The notes below the pieces were generated by a model that did not search any database, was not told the origin of the DNA, and worked only from the letters and a program-made list of their open reading frames with translations. From Pristionchus mayeri (lineage: Eukaryota; Nematoda; Chromadorea; Rhabditida; Neodiplogasteridae), in assembly GCA_036245805.1 (NCBI GenBank), contig BTRK01000006.1, positions 12,308,365 to 12,372,364 on the forward strand: a stretch of DNA of 64,000 bases, given 5' to 3'. Below, piece by piece: positions 10,618 through 23,800 of the stretch. Position 1 is the stretch's first letter. Each line of letters starts with the position of its first letter. The translations under genes were made by a program, and so were the position numbers.

Positions 10618-13600
10618 ATGGCCGTCCGTGGCAGTGGCCAAATCGAGATCAGGGAGAGCTCGGACGAGAGCGACGCCGCAGCCTCCACCTGGTACCTGCC
10701 TAATTGATGTTTCAACTGTCGTATGAGGCCGCAACTGCTAGTTTCTTGTGATTACTATTACGTTTACTATTGTGGAATACATTGATGATTAGCTTAATAA
10801 AGAGAAAGTGGAACATACGCTTCCGCGCAGTGCGCTTTTCCTCTGGTGAACCATTATGAAACTTGTTGCGAAATTTAAAATAATGAGTAGATATATTAGT
10901 GTTAAGCCTTAAGCCATAGCCTTAACCTTAACTCGTCCTTAGCCTTAACCCGACCTTAAGCTCGGAGGAGATGGATCGCGAGGACGGGGACGAGAACGAC
11001 CACGTGAAAGACAAACCGACCAAGCTGAAGACCGTCTCCTTCCCCAGCCAGAAGAAGGCCTTCCTCAAGGAGCAGATGAGAGTCAGTGCGAACAGTTCTA
11101 TTTAAAACAAATCTAAGCCTTGGGCGCTATCCAGACCTTCCCCTTAGTCTACGTCTAAAATATCCCTAAGTAGCGCCAGCGCGCCGCTTCGCTCAGCGCT
11201 GACGCCGAACCCTATCAATCTGATCTTTTGACTTTAAGCCATTTTGAAATTGTTGTGGTCAATGGTTGGCTGTGAATTTCATTGTTAGATTTTTGCTGAG
11301 TTCATGAAACATAAATCCACAGTTCGGGATCGCAGAAAAACAGTGTAGCACGAAACGCTGAAATTTTAGTTACTGAATTGGCTTGATTACAATCCTACAC
11401 TACTGTGTGTGCACAACACGGCTTAGACTAATTAGGATCAGCCGTAGTCTAGGGCATAATAATTGGTGTTGTTTGTTAATTTAAAATAATAAAATGTTAA
11501 CTATCAGAAGAGAAAGCTGAAGACGAAGCGCGTGACGAAGAAGGAGGCCTCGCTCAAGCTCGTCCAGAAGCAGAATGCCATGAAGTGAGTGGTCGACTAG
11601 GGTTTCCATGTTCATGCTTTTCACGCGCTCAGGCGCATGTCTCTCAACATGACATTATATTTCGCGCGCCTGAAACATAGCCAAAAATGGAAATAACAAA
11701 AAGGGAAACCCTATTGTCTGCCGCTTTCCTAGACACTAGGTAGAGTGCGATCTATGACGTTATTATGCCGTTGTTATAGGCGGGATGACGTAATAGTTCT
11801 CATCCGACCTAGGGCCCTCTCCTTTTTCCATACTCCAGTCTCTTCTAGCCCGAGAGTCCACAACTTGATGAGAGATGAAGTGAGCGGAAGCATTTTATGG
11901 GAACTCATCGGCTGATGATTATTCTTCCGGCCTCCTTCTCTTTCCTCTTTCTTGTTCTGCGTCTGGGGTCCATTTTAGTATTATTGTGAAGCACTAATTT
12001 AGGAGGCAAACTCGGGAAATGCTGGATGGTGGAGGCGTAATAGGCACGGAGCTATTCTGAAAGGGGCTGCGCGATCATGATGGCTTGCAGCTGTTCTCTA
12101 ATTGTCATCGCTCTTTCGATCTTCGTGTAACTATATATAACACACTTTCTGAGAGAATAGAAATAGACTTGGCACAGGCCGAAAATTCGAATTCGTACTA
12201 ACTTCACCAATAGGTCGGCCTCCACGAGGGAAACCGACGAGCATCGCCAGATTTTGGTTCCGCATCCGCGCGATCGCGGGCGCGGATGTTGAAAATTTGA
12301 TCACGGTAACCTCGAAATTTTTAAATCGACTCGTATGACTGCGGCGGTAGGGGCGCTGCATCCCTTGATAAATTCTAAGACTTTTTTACTCCGGGGAGTT
12401 TTTAGATTAGATTCCATGAAACGCCGGAAATCGATAATTCAACTTTTGACTCGGACATTAATTCAACTCCCGAAATTTTTTTCAAGAACTCTCCTAAATA
12501 TTATTGATGATATAACTTCTGCTTGAGCCGAAGCATACTTCAGTAGAAAGGCGCGAAATATAAGGCGCCTTAAGGAAGTCAAAATGAAATATGTATGAAT
12601 TATGCTGTACTTTTTGGGTTACTGTAGGTGAGTGAACAAGTTGGACGACTTTTCCCAATTGGTGTAACATGTGTGAAAATCGATTTTAGACTATATTACA
12701 TCAATTTGGAAAAGTCGTCCAACTTGTTCACTCACCTACAGTAACCCAAAAAGTACACCATAATTCATACATATTTCATTTTGACTTCCTTAAGGTACCT
12801 TATATTTCGAGCCTTTCTACTGAAGTATGTTTTGGCTCACGCAGAAGCTATATCATCAATAATATTTAGGGGAGTTCTTGAAAAAATTTTGGGAAATTGA
12901 ATTCATGTCCGAAATAAAAGTGGAATTATCATTTACCGGCGTTAGATGGAATCTGATCGAAAAACTCCCCGGGGTAAAAAAGTCTTAAAATTTGTCAAGG
13001 AATGCAGTGCCCCTACCGCCGCAGTCATAGGAGTCGATTTAAAAATTTCGAGGCTACCGTAGTTTATTTTTCAAAATCCGCGCCCGCGACGCGCGGATGC
13101 GGAACGAAAATCTGGCGATGCTCGTTTCCCTCGTGGAGGCCGACCTATTGGTGAAGTCAGTAGTAATTTGTATTTTTGGCCTGTGCCAAGTCGCTGAAGA
13201 AATATGTTGATTTTCTCAGATAGTCTGTTATATAGCACTAGTCCGGCTGTACCCCGCCTTTGGCGGGGGCCCCGTCCTACCGGTGTAGGTTTCACTTTCG
13301 AAACTTGTTAACGCTCGATCTCTCTCCCTCCACATTTCGCAATGCGAACAGACGCCATCACAGTGCGCTTTATATATAGGTATAGATAGCTGAGCAATAC
13401 ACAGGCTTGCTATTGCTGAATCCTGAGATGCTGGAATTGTCTTCTCCTAATTTGCAGACTCGGCCTGACGAAGCCGGACGTTGTCAGGGACAGGGCGAAG
13501 GAGCGCACGCTGAGGAGAATCGCCACCTCGTGAGTTTTTATAATTTTAAATTTTAAATTTATTTTAAAGTTAATTTTAAAATTAAAATGCCCTGTATCAC

Positions 13601-16600
13601 GTGACATGCTATCGAAATTCTACAATTTGGGTTTTAAAAGAAACATGAATATTTTATAAGAGTTGAGACTTGGCAACCATGTCGTGACTCATCGCTTTTC
13701 TTATCAGTCATCAGCTCAACCAGTTTCGCCTTTACTACTGGTAAAACTGAATGAACTCGCTTGAAAAAGCGCGAGGTCGTAAACATTTGTGATTGTTCGA
13801 AGCGAGTTTCCTGGAGATTGGTGGATGAGTATTTTATAGAATGTAAGCGCAAAGCGGGAAATCGCCTGGTGAGCATGTAATGGTACTAGGACTGTTCGGA
13901 ATATTACACAGTTCCTAATTCGAGAGAACTTGTCTAGCTTCTGAAACTGGAAAATACCAGAACAATTGCCTAGACGATTTCGATGCGTACACCTCTCCTT
14001 GAGAAATGGTACTTGATGCCTAGATGTTAGAGAGCGCCCAGGACCATGCAAACCAGTTCAAATTGTCTCATTATTCTGCGAAAACGCTTTGTATATCCAT
14101 TTATCGATTGTAGCAAACTGTATGCCGAACGTTGCGCGGCACTCCAAGGCTAATTTAAACTCAATCTTGTGCGGAACCCCCTGTCGTATCCTACCGTATC
14201 ATACAGTAATCTATCGTATACTCGCACAAAAGTGGAATCAAAGGGAAAGTGTGAATAGCCATGATTCAGCTGGCGTCAGATGAGAGCTGTGACGTCATGC
14301 CTCTTTTGATATGTCAAAGGCAGCATGACGTCATAGTTCTCATCCGACCTAGTACCTACTAGACTTTACTGAACATTGCAGGGGCGTCGCGCAGCTGTTC
14401 AACGCCGTGACGGAGCGCCAGAAGACGCTCGACACCGAGATCCAGAAGCAGAAGGTACGATATTCATTGAACGCTGAACCATTGCATAGAACATAAAGAT
14501 AGGTTGATGTGGGCAGTGTTGTGCATAGAATCTGTAGGTAGAAAATAGTTGTCCTCTGGGGAGTGTGCATTGTGCCGAATGCGGTTAAACCCGAGTCAGA
14601 TAAGGAATTTGTGGTGCAGAGAATCACCTGTTGAGTTTATTCTTCCCCTCGTATTTGACAATATTTCCGGATATGGATTCCTAACGCATAAGTAATTATT
14701 CGTCTTTCGTTGCGCCGCCGAGCGTAGATAAAATATATATATTTGTGGATAAAGTGTTAACGGAGTACAGCTCGCTGGGTAGTCGGTCACACATTTTGGA
14801 CTCGTTCTGCTGAAAGTTAGGGCAATGCCCATACATGGCCGGTAGTTTGACAATTTTTGTTCACTGCAGTGGTTAGATGCATTTTCTTGAAAATTCAAGT
14901 TGTTCGAAACGCGAAAATCATGAATTTTGGATCCAATATTTAAATTTTTCGCATATTATAGTGATAAATGGATGCAATAAGAAAGTGAAGTGGTCTGAGA
15001 AAACTTTTTTCAAGTGGTTCCGTTCAACATTGTCGAACATATTCTTTGTATGGCAATGCCTGGACATGGATCCAATTTGTTTTTTTTTCGCCTCGGAGAA
15101 TACGACCCATTGAATGGCGTCGACCTCAAATTAGATATGGATAGCGTGAAACATCGAGTCGCAGAGGTTTTCATGAAGAGATTATCATTTATCGCCTGCT
15201 GCGCAACTCCAGACAGATGTTGCGAATGTGGAGCATCCAGTTACTGGTTGAAACCTGAATTTTTCCCTTTGTTGGTAAAACATCGAATTATGGTCACTAA
15301 TGATATCTCCGCTTGTGACTTCTCGTGATCGACCGTGTGAAGAATTTTAGATAGTCATGTGCCTGTGTAGCAAGAGATCACATGTTGAAAATAAATTTTG
15401 CTTTTATCGGAAGATAATAGAAGTTCTATGAAACACTGAGCATCTGGGCGAGTCTCGTGTGATGATTCTGGTCACTTTGCCACAATTAGTTAATTTATCA
15501 ATAAAGTTTGTAATAAAAGCTATAATTAGTTAATTAACAATTAATTAATTGCAGGGCGGCAAGCTGAAGAAGGAGAAGCTGTCGACGACGCTCAACTTCG
15601 GTCCGCCCGGCGTCGCCAAGCCGAAGAAGGTTAAAGATCTAATTAATTAAAGCTAATTAGTAGTTCATAATTACTCAACTACAAGTGAAAATAGAAATGT
15701 GCTATTAAGTGGGAAAGCTGTATTTTTTTCAGTAGAAAGAATTGTGCGAGGCAATGTGGGTAGGTTATTGAGGATGTGCTGAAACTAGGACATTGCTGGG
15801 TTTAAATGATCGGTATTTTTTCATTGTGTGTTTTCACGCTGGAGTCAACGGTTCATTGATGTGAAACGAATGGAGCGCTTGATGATACCTTGCTGTGGCG
15901 GGAAAGCACCTGCTCGAATCAACCACATTATATTAATATTTAATATAGACAGAGTGGATGGTGCGCATTTGTGTTAGCGGTTCATTGGAACTAGAATCAT
16001 TACGATGCGCGGAATATGGAATATTTTGTGTTTTTTTTGTGAATAGATAGATAGACATTCTCGAATTGTACTAAAGATAATCAAGCTATTCATAACTTCT
16101 GACTGTGGTGCGAAACCGCCTGCGCACTAGAATCTGAGCATGTATGTGCTGCTCCTACTTTTACACATTATTCGGTCCACCGTTTTTCTTCCCCTCTTGC
16201 TGCAGATGGTTCCTGAATTCGTTCCCCTATCCCTCGCCGATACTTCAAAGCGGTCGAAGCGATCGTAAACGCTGCATAGAAGCGCAGTGATCGAGCAAGA
16301 ATCTGGGGGCACTATCCACTCTTTGCCTTATCTCCCCGCTCACAGCAGGCGAGAGAGCATGGGGATTGGAGAGAGTCAGAGAAGCTGCAGAACCTTTCAT
16401 TGCTCCTGTGATAGAGACGAATAATCACACTCTTGCAATGCGTCGTTTCGCTTTTCTCTCTTTTTCTTCTTCTTCATATTTCGCGGGGGCGGCCGGCACA
16501 TGATATGCCTAAGAATAATAGGCCGACAGTTTACGATTGCTATCAGATTTCCGATAGTGCGCACTTCAGAAATGTGATTGATGAGATTGGGATCGGTGAT

Positions 16601-18926
16601 TGTGTCAAGGAAATTTCGGAGGTATTTCGCATCACTGATAATGAAGAAGAGGAGGAGGATCATAAGGAGATGCTTAACGATGGCCCTCGCCTTTTCCGGG
16701 GGTGCTGTCAGCGTGTTTTGCGATAGGAAGTGATGCGAGTGACGTGAGGGAGGCTCTTCCCCACCTCTCTCCCCCTATGAAGTGATAATAGCCCAGTGAT
16801 CAGGCTAATCAGCTCGCTCTCTCTCACTCTCCCGCACTTTGCTATCAGTGTCAGACTCACCGGTACCAGAAGCAAGAGCCTATTTTTAGGCCCCTCAACC
16901 CCCATCTTTTGGGCCCCTCGCTAACCCGATAACAAGTGTGTGTCATCGCGGAGCGCGTGAGATCGAAAAGTCCAGAAACTTCGAGGTGTGCGTGCACTTT
17001 CGAAATGTCACGCAGCCAGGCTAGCGAGTTCCTGTTAGTGTTATCGTAATGCTGCATTGTGAGGTGATATACACAATACTTAGAGGAATCGGGCTAGATG
17101 TTTTTCGAAATAGGACACGAGATCATTCGCACGTCGTCTAAAATGGTCGAGTTCTTTGGGTTCGTCGGGTGGAGTTCGATGATTTAGGGATACTGTAGGT
17201 CTAGTTGGGATACTGTATATTAATCCGGATGAGAACCAAAAAAGTACCCATGATCCAGTATTTTTAGAATAAGGTCGCACATTGGCAAACATGACTCTCG
17301 AAAATACTACAGAATTGTACTGTTTTCGGTGCTCATCCAACCTAGTACCCTAGTTGGATATCTGCATCTTGGAACATCGATCCACTGGCTGAAGTTTCTG
17401 CAGATTTTCACGACAATGTGAATCGCAGGCTAAATTTACCCTCGCTGCTCCCTTTAGTCTAATAGACGAGCAGGGGTAATTGCTGAGTATATCAGCGGGA
17501 ATGAATAGACGGAAGCTGTCAACCGTGTGATGAAGGCGCGTGGTTGGCATGAACTTTGCACGTTAATTCGAGCGCGAAATTTGGTCTCTCGATTTCGCAT
17601 CTACTCTCGGAAAGTTATCACTGCACTGAAGCGAAGAGGCTGTTACCCCTCGTATGTCGTACTCTCTGAATGGATTTACCCCTCAAGCCACGCGCTTCTT
17701 CAACCCCGCAATGCAAGTCGCGTGCTAATTCGAGTCCCTATTCTTACCCCCTTACAAACACACACGTATTGCTATCATGAGTGTGCGTGACGTGGGCGCC
17801 AGTCGGTAGTCCCAAGGACAACACGGGTCATGAATGGCAAGGTGTGTGTGCGCGTATCTTCCTTCTGGAGTATCGACGGGCAGGCTGATGAGAGAGTATA
17901 GGAATCGAGGAGACAATCGCCTGAATCGCGCACTTTAATGTGTATAAACTACTGTCTGCGCGGAGTGCACCACTTCTACACAACTCGGACTCGTTGATAT
18001 GATAGGATCACGAATAAGACAAGGAGCAGAGAACGAATAGTGGTCTGACTCTCTCCAGTTTGCATGCTCTCTCGCTCACTTTGCCCGTCGAGAGAGCGTG
18101 GGAATCGAGGAGAGTCGGACGGTTCCTCGGTAACAGAGAGTGAACAGAGGTCGAACACATCGATCAGGTGCACTCTTTCGCAAGAAAGAGACGATGATGA
18201 GAATGCCTTGTTTTGACTGCGCGATCGAGTCATGGAATCGAAATGTGGCACACACACAGACACCGGAAACGGACAGTTAGAGATGGTTACATGGAATTGA
18301 TTGTCGATAGGGTGAGAAATCGGGGTGGATGAAACACGAATGCGGCTGGCTGATTAATTAGGAAGGAATGACGGGGGTTTGGAATGCAGGAGATTGCAAC
18401 ACAGCTGGTCTCAGGATGCCATCATAGGGCGGTGGTCTTGTCATTCGTAACGCCTCGCGTCATCCCGGGCGTTATCTCCAGTAGGTCAGCGGTCGAGAGG
18501 GGGCGAGGGGGTGATAACGACGGCCGACGTCGCGGTCATTTCCGAGGGATGCAAGCATCACTTTTCGCTCGCGAATTCCTTACATGCCTTTGGATGAGAG
18601 TGGGTGTTGATGACTGTAGAATGATGATGGTATCATCAAATCAGTGACAGGAGGAATGTGAGGAATTATGAAGAGGCGAATCACAAGGGCGAATGTGAGA
18701 AAATTCGTCCCCCTCTTCCCCCCCCCCCCCTTGTGGTTAGTGACTGTGTTTGTGTGAGTATGTGGAAGATGATAAGGTGGATGAGAAACTAATCGATAGA
18801 GAGGAGTACGGTAGCAGTGATCAGGGACAACGGTAATATCAATCGATATTCCAGGAGGAGGTCGAGGACTGGCTGAACGACTCGCACGGCGAGGAGGACA
18901 TCAAGGAGGAGCCGATGGAGCAGTGA
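10618..18926 (+). CDS. RRP15: RRP15 homolog, ribosomal RNA processing protein
   Basis: Seven exons join in phase: 10618-10691, 10961-11081, 11508-11584, 13458-13529, 14382-14454, 15555-15629 and 18855-18926, giving 187 aa. Residues 1-50 are acidic and Ser-rich. A Lys-rich stretch follows, then the family hallmark RRIATSGVAQLFNAV (about 110-124) and a Lys-rich tail ending in an acidic segment. RRP15 family proteins are nucleolar and act in large-subunit pre-rRNA processing (family knowledge). The protein is shorter than human RRP15 (about 280 aa). Exon 2 uses a TTAAG acceptor instead of TTTCAG. Intron 3 holds a 1.1-kb foldback and intron 6 is 3.2 kb. The start is set by the acceptor just before the ATG. 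Confidence 0.9.
12135..13236. repeat. 1.1-kb foldback element in RRP15 intron 3
   Basis: The arms are about 530 bp with a short centre near 12680. AAGTCGTCCAACTTGTTCAC near 12711 mirrors GTGAACAAGTTGGACGACTT near 12632, and the outer ends carry ATATAACA/TGTTATAT. There is no transposase. It lies wholly between exons 3 and 4 in an intron of 1.9 kb. Confidence 0.9.
14279..14344. repeat. hairpin with paired TGACGTCA sites
   Basis: GATGAGAGCTGTGACGTCAT is matched by an imperfect reverse complement at 14325-14344. Each arm carries the CRE palindrome TGACGTCA. Related sequence ending ATAGTTCTCATCCGACCTAG is also at about 11800-11815. It lies in RRP15 intron 4, 37 bp upstream of exon 5. Confidence 0.7.
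15630..18854. other. large RRP15 intron 6 with GAGA-motif clusters
   Basis: No convincing exon was seen on either strand in 3.2 kb. GAGA-type motifs occur at about 16350, 17888 and 18048-18118. The last is a palindromic pair: GACTCTCTCCAGTTTGCATG facing CGAGAGAGCGTGGGAATCGA. A 13-C tract lies at 18718-18730. The concentration of motifs would suit an internal promoter or enhancer for the downstream bZIP gene; this is inference. Confidence 0.4.
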
Positions 18927-19491
18927 TGAGGCTACCGTACCCCGACGCCCTACCGTATCCCCGAGATACCGTGCCCCTCTAGAGTTACCGTAGCCCCCCG
19001 TTCCTCCCCTGATTCAGATCAAGAGCATCAAGCATATTCCTCCTCCCTCTCTCTCGCCCCATCCTTCTGATTCATTCCCCGCACTGACTAAGAACACTGA
19101 GAGAGACACTTGTTATTTTTTCGCCTCTCTCTCTTTTCCCCGTTCGTTCTCGCTTTTTCGTTTGTATTCTCCATGTTGCCTTCTGTTGACTCATTGTTGA
19201 TTTGTTGCCTTTGGATGAAGCGATTCATCAGAGAGACAGAGAGACGATCCATTCCTGAGGGGGCGTTTTTCATGAAAATGGGCGGAGCCAGCGGACGCGC
19301 TATTTCGTATCCTTTGTATTCTGACGTGTCCTCGAGCAGATAACGACGAGTATAAGGGGGGAGTCACCTCGCTCAGTCGTATCATTTCGCTCCCTCTCTC
19401 AGTCGACGCTCTTTCGCTCGATCGCTCTCTTCTCTTTCTTCCCAGTTGTTCTCGACTTCCGGTGATAATACCACCTATTCGATACCAGTGT
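18927..19491 (+). other. RRP15-bZIP intergenic region
   Basis: Only 565 bp separates the RRP15 stop from the bZIP ATG on the same strand. No AATAAA was found for RRP15. The region is CT-rich and ends with a CTTTCTTCCCAG acceptor at about 19444, suitable for spliced-leader addition. A two-gene operon is possible but unproven. Confidence 0.4.
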
Positions 19492-20270
19492 ATGCATCCG
19501 GCCGCGACTTCCCTTTCCCTCTCTGCCATTCCCATGACTGCCTGGTCGATGCCTGAGTCGATGGCGCAATTGTTCATCAAGACCGAGCAGCCGGAGATGC
19601 AGCAGCAACAGCTGCAGCTGCAGCTCCTGCAGCAAGCTAGCCTGCTGGCTGCAGCTGCCTCGTCGGCCGACCACTCCGGCGCCCACTCGACCACCACGCT
19701 GTCCAGCCCCTCCAGTTCGCCCTCGAACAGCCCCCGACCACTCAAGAGGTGAGCTACCGTGCCCTTTTCTATTGTGTTCTAGCTACAGTATCCCTTGACC
19801 TACCGTAACCTTGCCTGATTCAGGGGCCGACCTCAGCAGGAGATCGAAGACGACGCTGCCGATGCTGGAAGCCAGCGGCGCAAGCACCGCCGGCTCTACG
19901 CTCGCGAGTACCGCGCTCAGGTACTGTACTCTTACAGTAATCTATTAAGCCATTTCTCGATATTTATTATGTATCCTACCGTAACCCTCCTACTTTCCAG
20001 ATGCGCAAGAAGGTGGACGAGGTGGAGACCCTGCGACAGACGGTTGATCTGCTCCAGCGCGAGCGCGTCCAATCCGAAGCAAGGAGGCTCGAGACCGACC
20101 TCAAGTTGGCGCAGATGGAGCGCGCCTTGAGTGAGTCCACGCAGCGCGAAGCCGCCTTGTCCTCGCTGTTGACGCAGTTCATTCTCACTTCCATGCCCCA
20201 ACAGCAGGCTGTTCCCATTACCGTACCCGTTACCGTATCCACGTCCACTTCTTCCATCTCCCTGAGCTAA
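19492..20270 (+). CDS. bZIP transcription factor with Gln-rich N-terminus
   Basis: Three exons (19492-19748, 19824-19920, 20001-20270) encode 207 aa. Order: a possible sumoylation-type IKTE site (29-32), a Gln/Leu-rich tract (about 36-48), a Ser/Pro-rich stretch (about 67-84), an AT-hook-like KRGRP (85-89), a basic region RRKHRRLYAREYRAQMRKK (104-122), and a Leu-containing coiled coil to about 160. A Val/Thr/Ser-rich tail follows. bZIP proteins dimerise through the zipper and bind DNA through the basic region. The usual invariant Asn of the basic region is not visible here: Arg sits at the expected spacing. The start is the first ATG after the CCCAG acceptor; the in-frame GTG upstream is not used. 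It converges with SNW1. Confidence 0.85.
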
Positions 20271-20576
20271 TATTCATCCTGTACCGTACTAGCCCGCCAG
20301 TTGTGACATTATCGATCCCCTTCCGTCTCGCCGCACGCGCTCCTTCACATGGTCATTTGCGTACTGTACCTCCTGCTCTCATCGATTGATTTCTCATTCC
20401 ACAATATTTGTGAATCGGTTCGACTCCTCCAGATTGCAATAATCTCCTTCTCCCTTCTTTCACCCCACCAATGAGCTTTAATTGTTGTACATACCGAAAC
20501 AGGATTTCGTCTGTGTGATAATATTTGTCTCCAGGTTGTTACTTTATCGACTTTACACCGCTGTCACAGCTCTAAT

Positions 20577-20582
20577 AATAAA
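20577..20582 (+). terminator. polyadenylation signal of the bZIP gene
   Basis: AATAAA lies 307 nt after the bZIP stop and is the only canonical signal before the convergent SNW1 3' end. Confidence 0.6.
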
Positions 20583-20845
20583 CGATTTCCTCAAATATTC
20601 ATGGTTCCAAAACAGTCAGACAAACAGTCGAGTGTGCGGGCACTAACAAGGGGTGATGATTATAAATTAGGAAACTTGTGCGAATGTGATTGAATGAGAG
20701 GGAGAGAGATTGAAACGAAACGAGAAACGCAAAACGAGATAGAAAATCGATGGAATAATGGGATGAATGGACAATGCGAACGAGAAACAGAGAGAGATGA
20801 AACGGGTGGTGACGTCACCGTATGTCTCCTCGACGCCGACGTCGT

Positions 20846-23800
20846 CTAGTCTCTTCTCCTCTTCGAGTCGCCCTCCCTGTCGTCCTTGCCGTCCTTCCTC
20901 TTCTTCGTCACGTTCTGGAACAGATCGCCCAGACCGAAGACGTCCGCCTCCTTCTCGAACTGCAAAGAAGAAGAGCGTTAATCAGGCTCATTAATTGGCT
21001 TAATTAGCCAAAAATTGCTCAACAGTTCACTTCCTCCCGATCAATATCACTGTCCTACACAGTTGATCTTTACAGTCAACCACTTCCAGCGAGATTTGCA
21101 TATTCAAACGCAAAAAGTAGAGCATTAATTAGCCCCAATAATCGACTTCATTAGCAAAAAATTACTCAAGTTCACGTTCTCAGTTCAGTATCACTGTTCT
21201 GCAACATGGGGGCTGAACTCATTTCTTCTCTCTGTCACCCCCCCCCCCCCCCCCCTAATCTATCCGATGCTTCATCGCCCAATCGTGGCCGATAAGAAGG
21301 GGCTTAACTTGATCTTTACGAACTACTTCCGGTGAAATTTGCATATTCAAAAGTTTCAAACTTGTTAAAATCGTAAAAAATGCAAATGTTGCGTCAGAGC
21401 GGTCACGGGACCGGATGTGTTCGTTCGTCAGAAGGGTGAGAGAGAGTCAATATAGACACTACTCATCCTAGCATTGCCTTATCGTTAACAAATAAAAGTG
21501 ATCAAGTGTGGGGGATGGCGGGGCTGAGACTATGAATAAGTGGGCGCCTGACTATTTTTAGACTGATTCATCCAAGTTTCGAGTCTTTCCTATCACCGTT
21601 GTTTCTCACTGTTTTCTGACTCATGAGTACCACGGCCGCGTGCCGTTCTAAAAGAATGCATGAACAATTATGATTCGAGAAGGTACACACGCACATTCAC
21701 AGATACACAGGCACACTAAACTCCGTAGTGACTGGGCCCGAAAACAGTGTCGAAACACGAGTGTAATGCGTTTCCGGATACAAAGAACACAAGAATAATA
21801 AATAGTACAGGACCTATTGGATGATTCATGCAACATCAGTGTCAGGGGTGATCCCAAACTCGGCTTATTGATATCAAATCTGGCCGCGTCCCGATCCATA
21901 ACCAATCAACAGCTACCGTGACCAATCAATAAACCCCTGGTGCCGTACCTGAACCGGTCCCGAGCGGGCCGTCGATCCCTGGCCGTCCGCGCCCGAGAAT
22001 CCCTTGTCCGGCACGAAGCGGTTCGTCGACAGCACCTTGTCCAGATCATCCCCGTACACGTCCTTGTCCAGGTTCTTGCCTGTAATTAGCGATCGATAAA
22101 TCGATATCAGGTTCAAGTTACAGTAACCCTATTGGAATATTGGAACATGCAGTTTGCAATGGTTTCGTTTTTTCGCAAGTCGTTACCGTATTCCTCTATC
22201 CCAAATTTCTCCATAGCCACCGTGGACCGTTATGATAACCATTTTTTCGCCCTTCTTATCTCGTGTCAGTAAATGTCTATCCTTCCTTCACATTACTTTA
22301 GCAACCTCTCATTTCGTCACGACTATTTCGTTTTTGTTCGTTGAGAAATCGTTCAGTACTGTTGTGCAAATCACTGTTCTTTTCGAAATCTTCACTTTTT
22401 TGAGTCTTTAGTCATGATGCAATTTCGTAACAGCCACTTCTTCCGACGAAAGAGCGCGCAAAAGGCGGCGAGCGGAGCGCGCGCATTAATCATCGCATTC
22501 TTTCTCGCACTTTTATCATTGCCATCCGAATCATCGGCCATATTCCCGGAATCTCACAGGGTGAATCAGCGGGCGGCATTTCTCGGCCGCCCGCCGCCCG
22601 CCCGCCTTTGAGGGGTGCGGGACCGGAAGACGGGGGACTGGCGCTAGGAGTGATTAGTTTATTAGTATTTCGGCTGTGTTTAGTTCTTATCTTTGCAGCG
22701 ACTAAATCACTTTTACAGCACAATGTCGAAACTGCCATCTGACTGTATGTATTAGGTTGGTCGATAATGAATGCAAGATTTTTTTGTTCATAACATTTTT
22801 ATTTATAATTCAACAACACACAACAATCAATCAACAATATAATCACCATTGTACTGCACAACATTGGTCCACCTATTGGGCAGGTCATTGATGCCGTTCT
22901 CCCAGAAGAACGATGGCTGGGACTCGAAGAAGTTGGCGACATCGGTTTTCAGGTGGTCAAATTCCGCGAAGGTTTTGTTGCGTAGGAACAACTTGAGGGC
23001 CCGGAACAAGTGGTAGTCAGAGGGTGCCAAGTCAGGAGAATATGGCGGGTGGGGTACGGTTTCCCAGTTCAGTTCGGCAAGCTTGGACTGAGTTAACTTT
23101 GCTGTATGAGGTCGAGCGTTGTCATGAAGCAGGTATACTGTAGTTCGTCTCCGACGCTTCTGTTTCATCGCAGCGGCCAGATTGTCCAGTTGAGTACTGT
23201 AGAGGATAGAACTGACTGTTTTCCCTTGAGTGAGCAGGTCATAGTACAGCATCCCAGAAGCAGCACAGAAGAATCTTCTTTGGATGGGGGTCGGCTTTGG
23301 GTTGCGTTGGCGGCTCTTCTCCTCGGGGGATCCAGACAGCGTGACGGGTACTGTTATCGTAGAGGATCCAACTTTCATCTCCAGTCACGAGGTCTTCTAG
23401 AAGCTCCTTCCTGTGGGGGCGAAGGAGGAGAGATTGGCAGATGCTTGTACGGGTCATCCTCTGGCCATCGGTGAGTTGGTGGGGCACCCATCTGGATAGA
23501 ACTTTGTGGTAGCCAAGCGTTTTGAGGTGGTTGACAACAGTACTATGGACGCACCCAAGTGTGGTCGCCAGTTCACGGGTGCTTGATTCCGGCTTCTCCC
23601 TTATGGCACGGAGTAATTCAGAATCATCGGTGGTGATTGGGGGACCAGTGGAGTGTCCGCTTTCGAGATTCGTCTCTCCTTCCTCAAAGCGATTGAACCA
23701 TCGGTGTACTGTGCTGTAGGTAGTCACATCCTTCTTGAATGCTCCGTTGATGTTAGCAGTGGTCTTGCTCGCGTTGGCTCCGCGCAGCCATTCGTAATAG

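Noticed and set aside
19191..19745. 184-codon open frame on the minus strand
   Set aside because: It is the antisense shadow of bZIP exon 1, whose Gln-rich codons give Ser/Cys/Leu-rich open frames in reverse.
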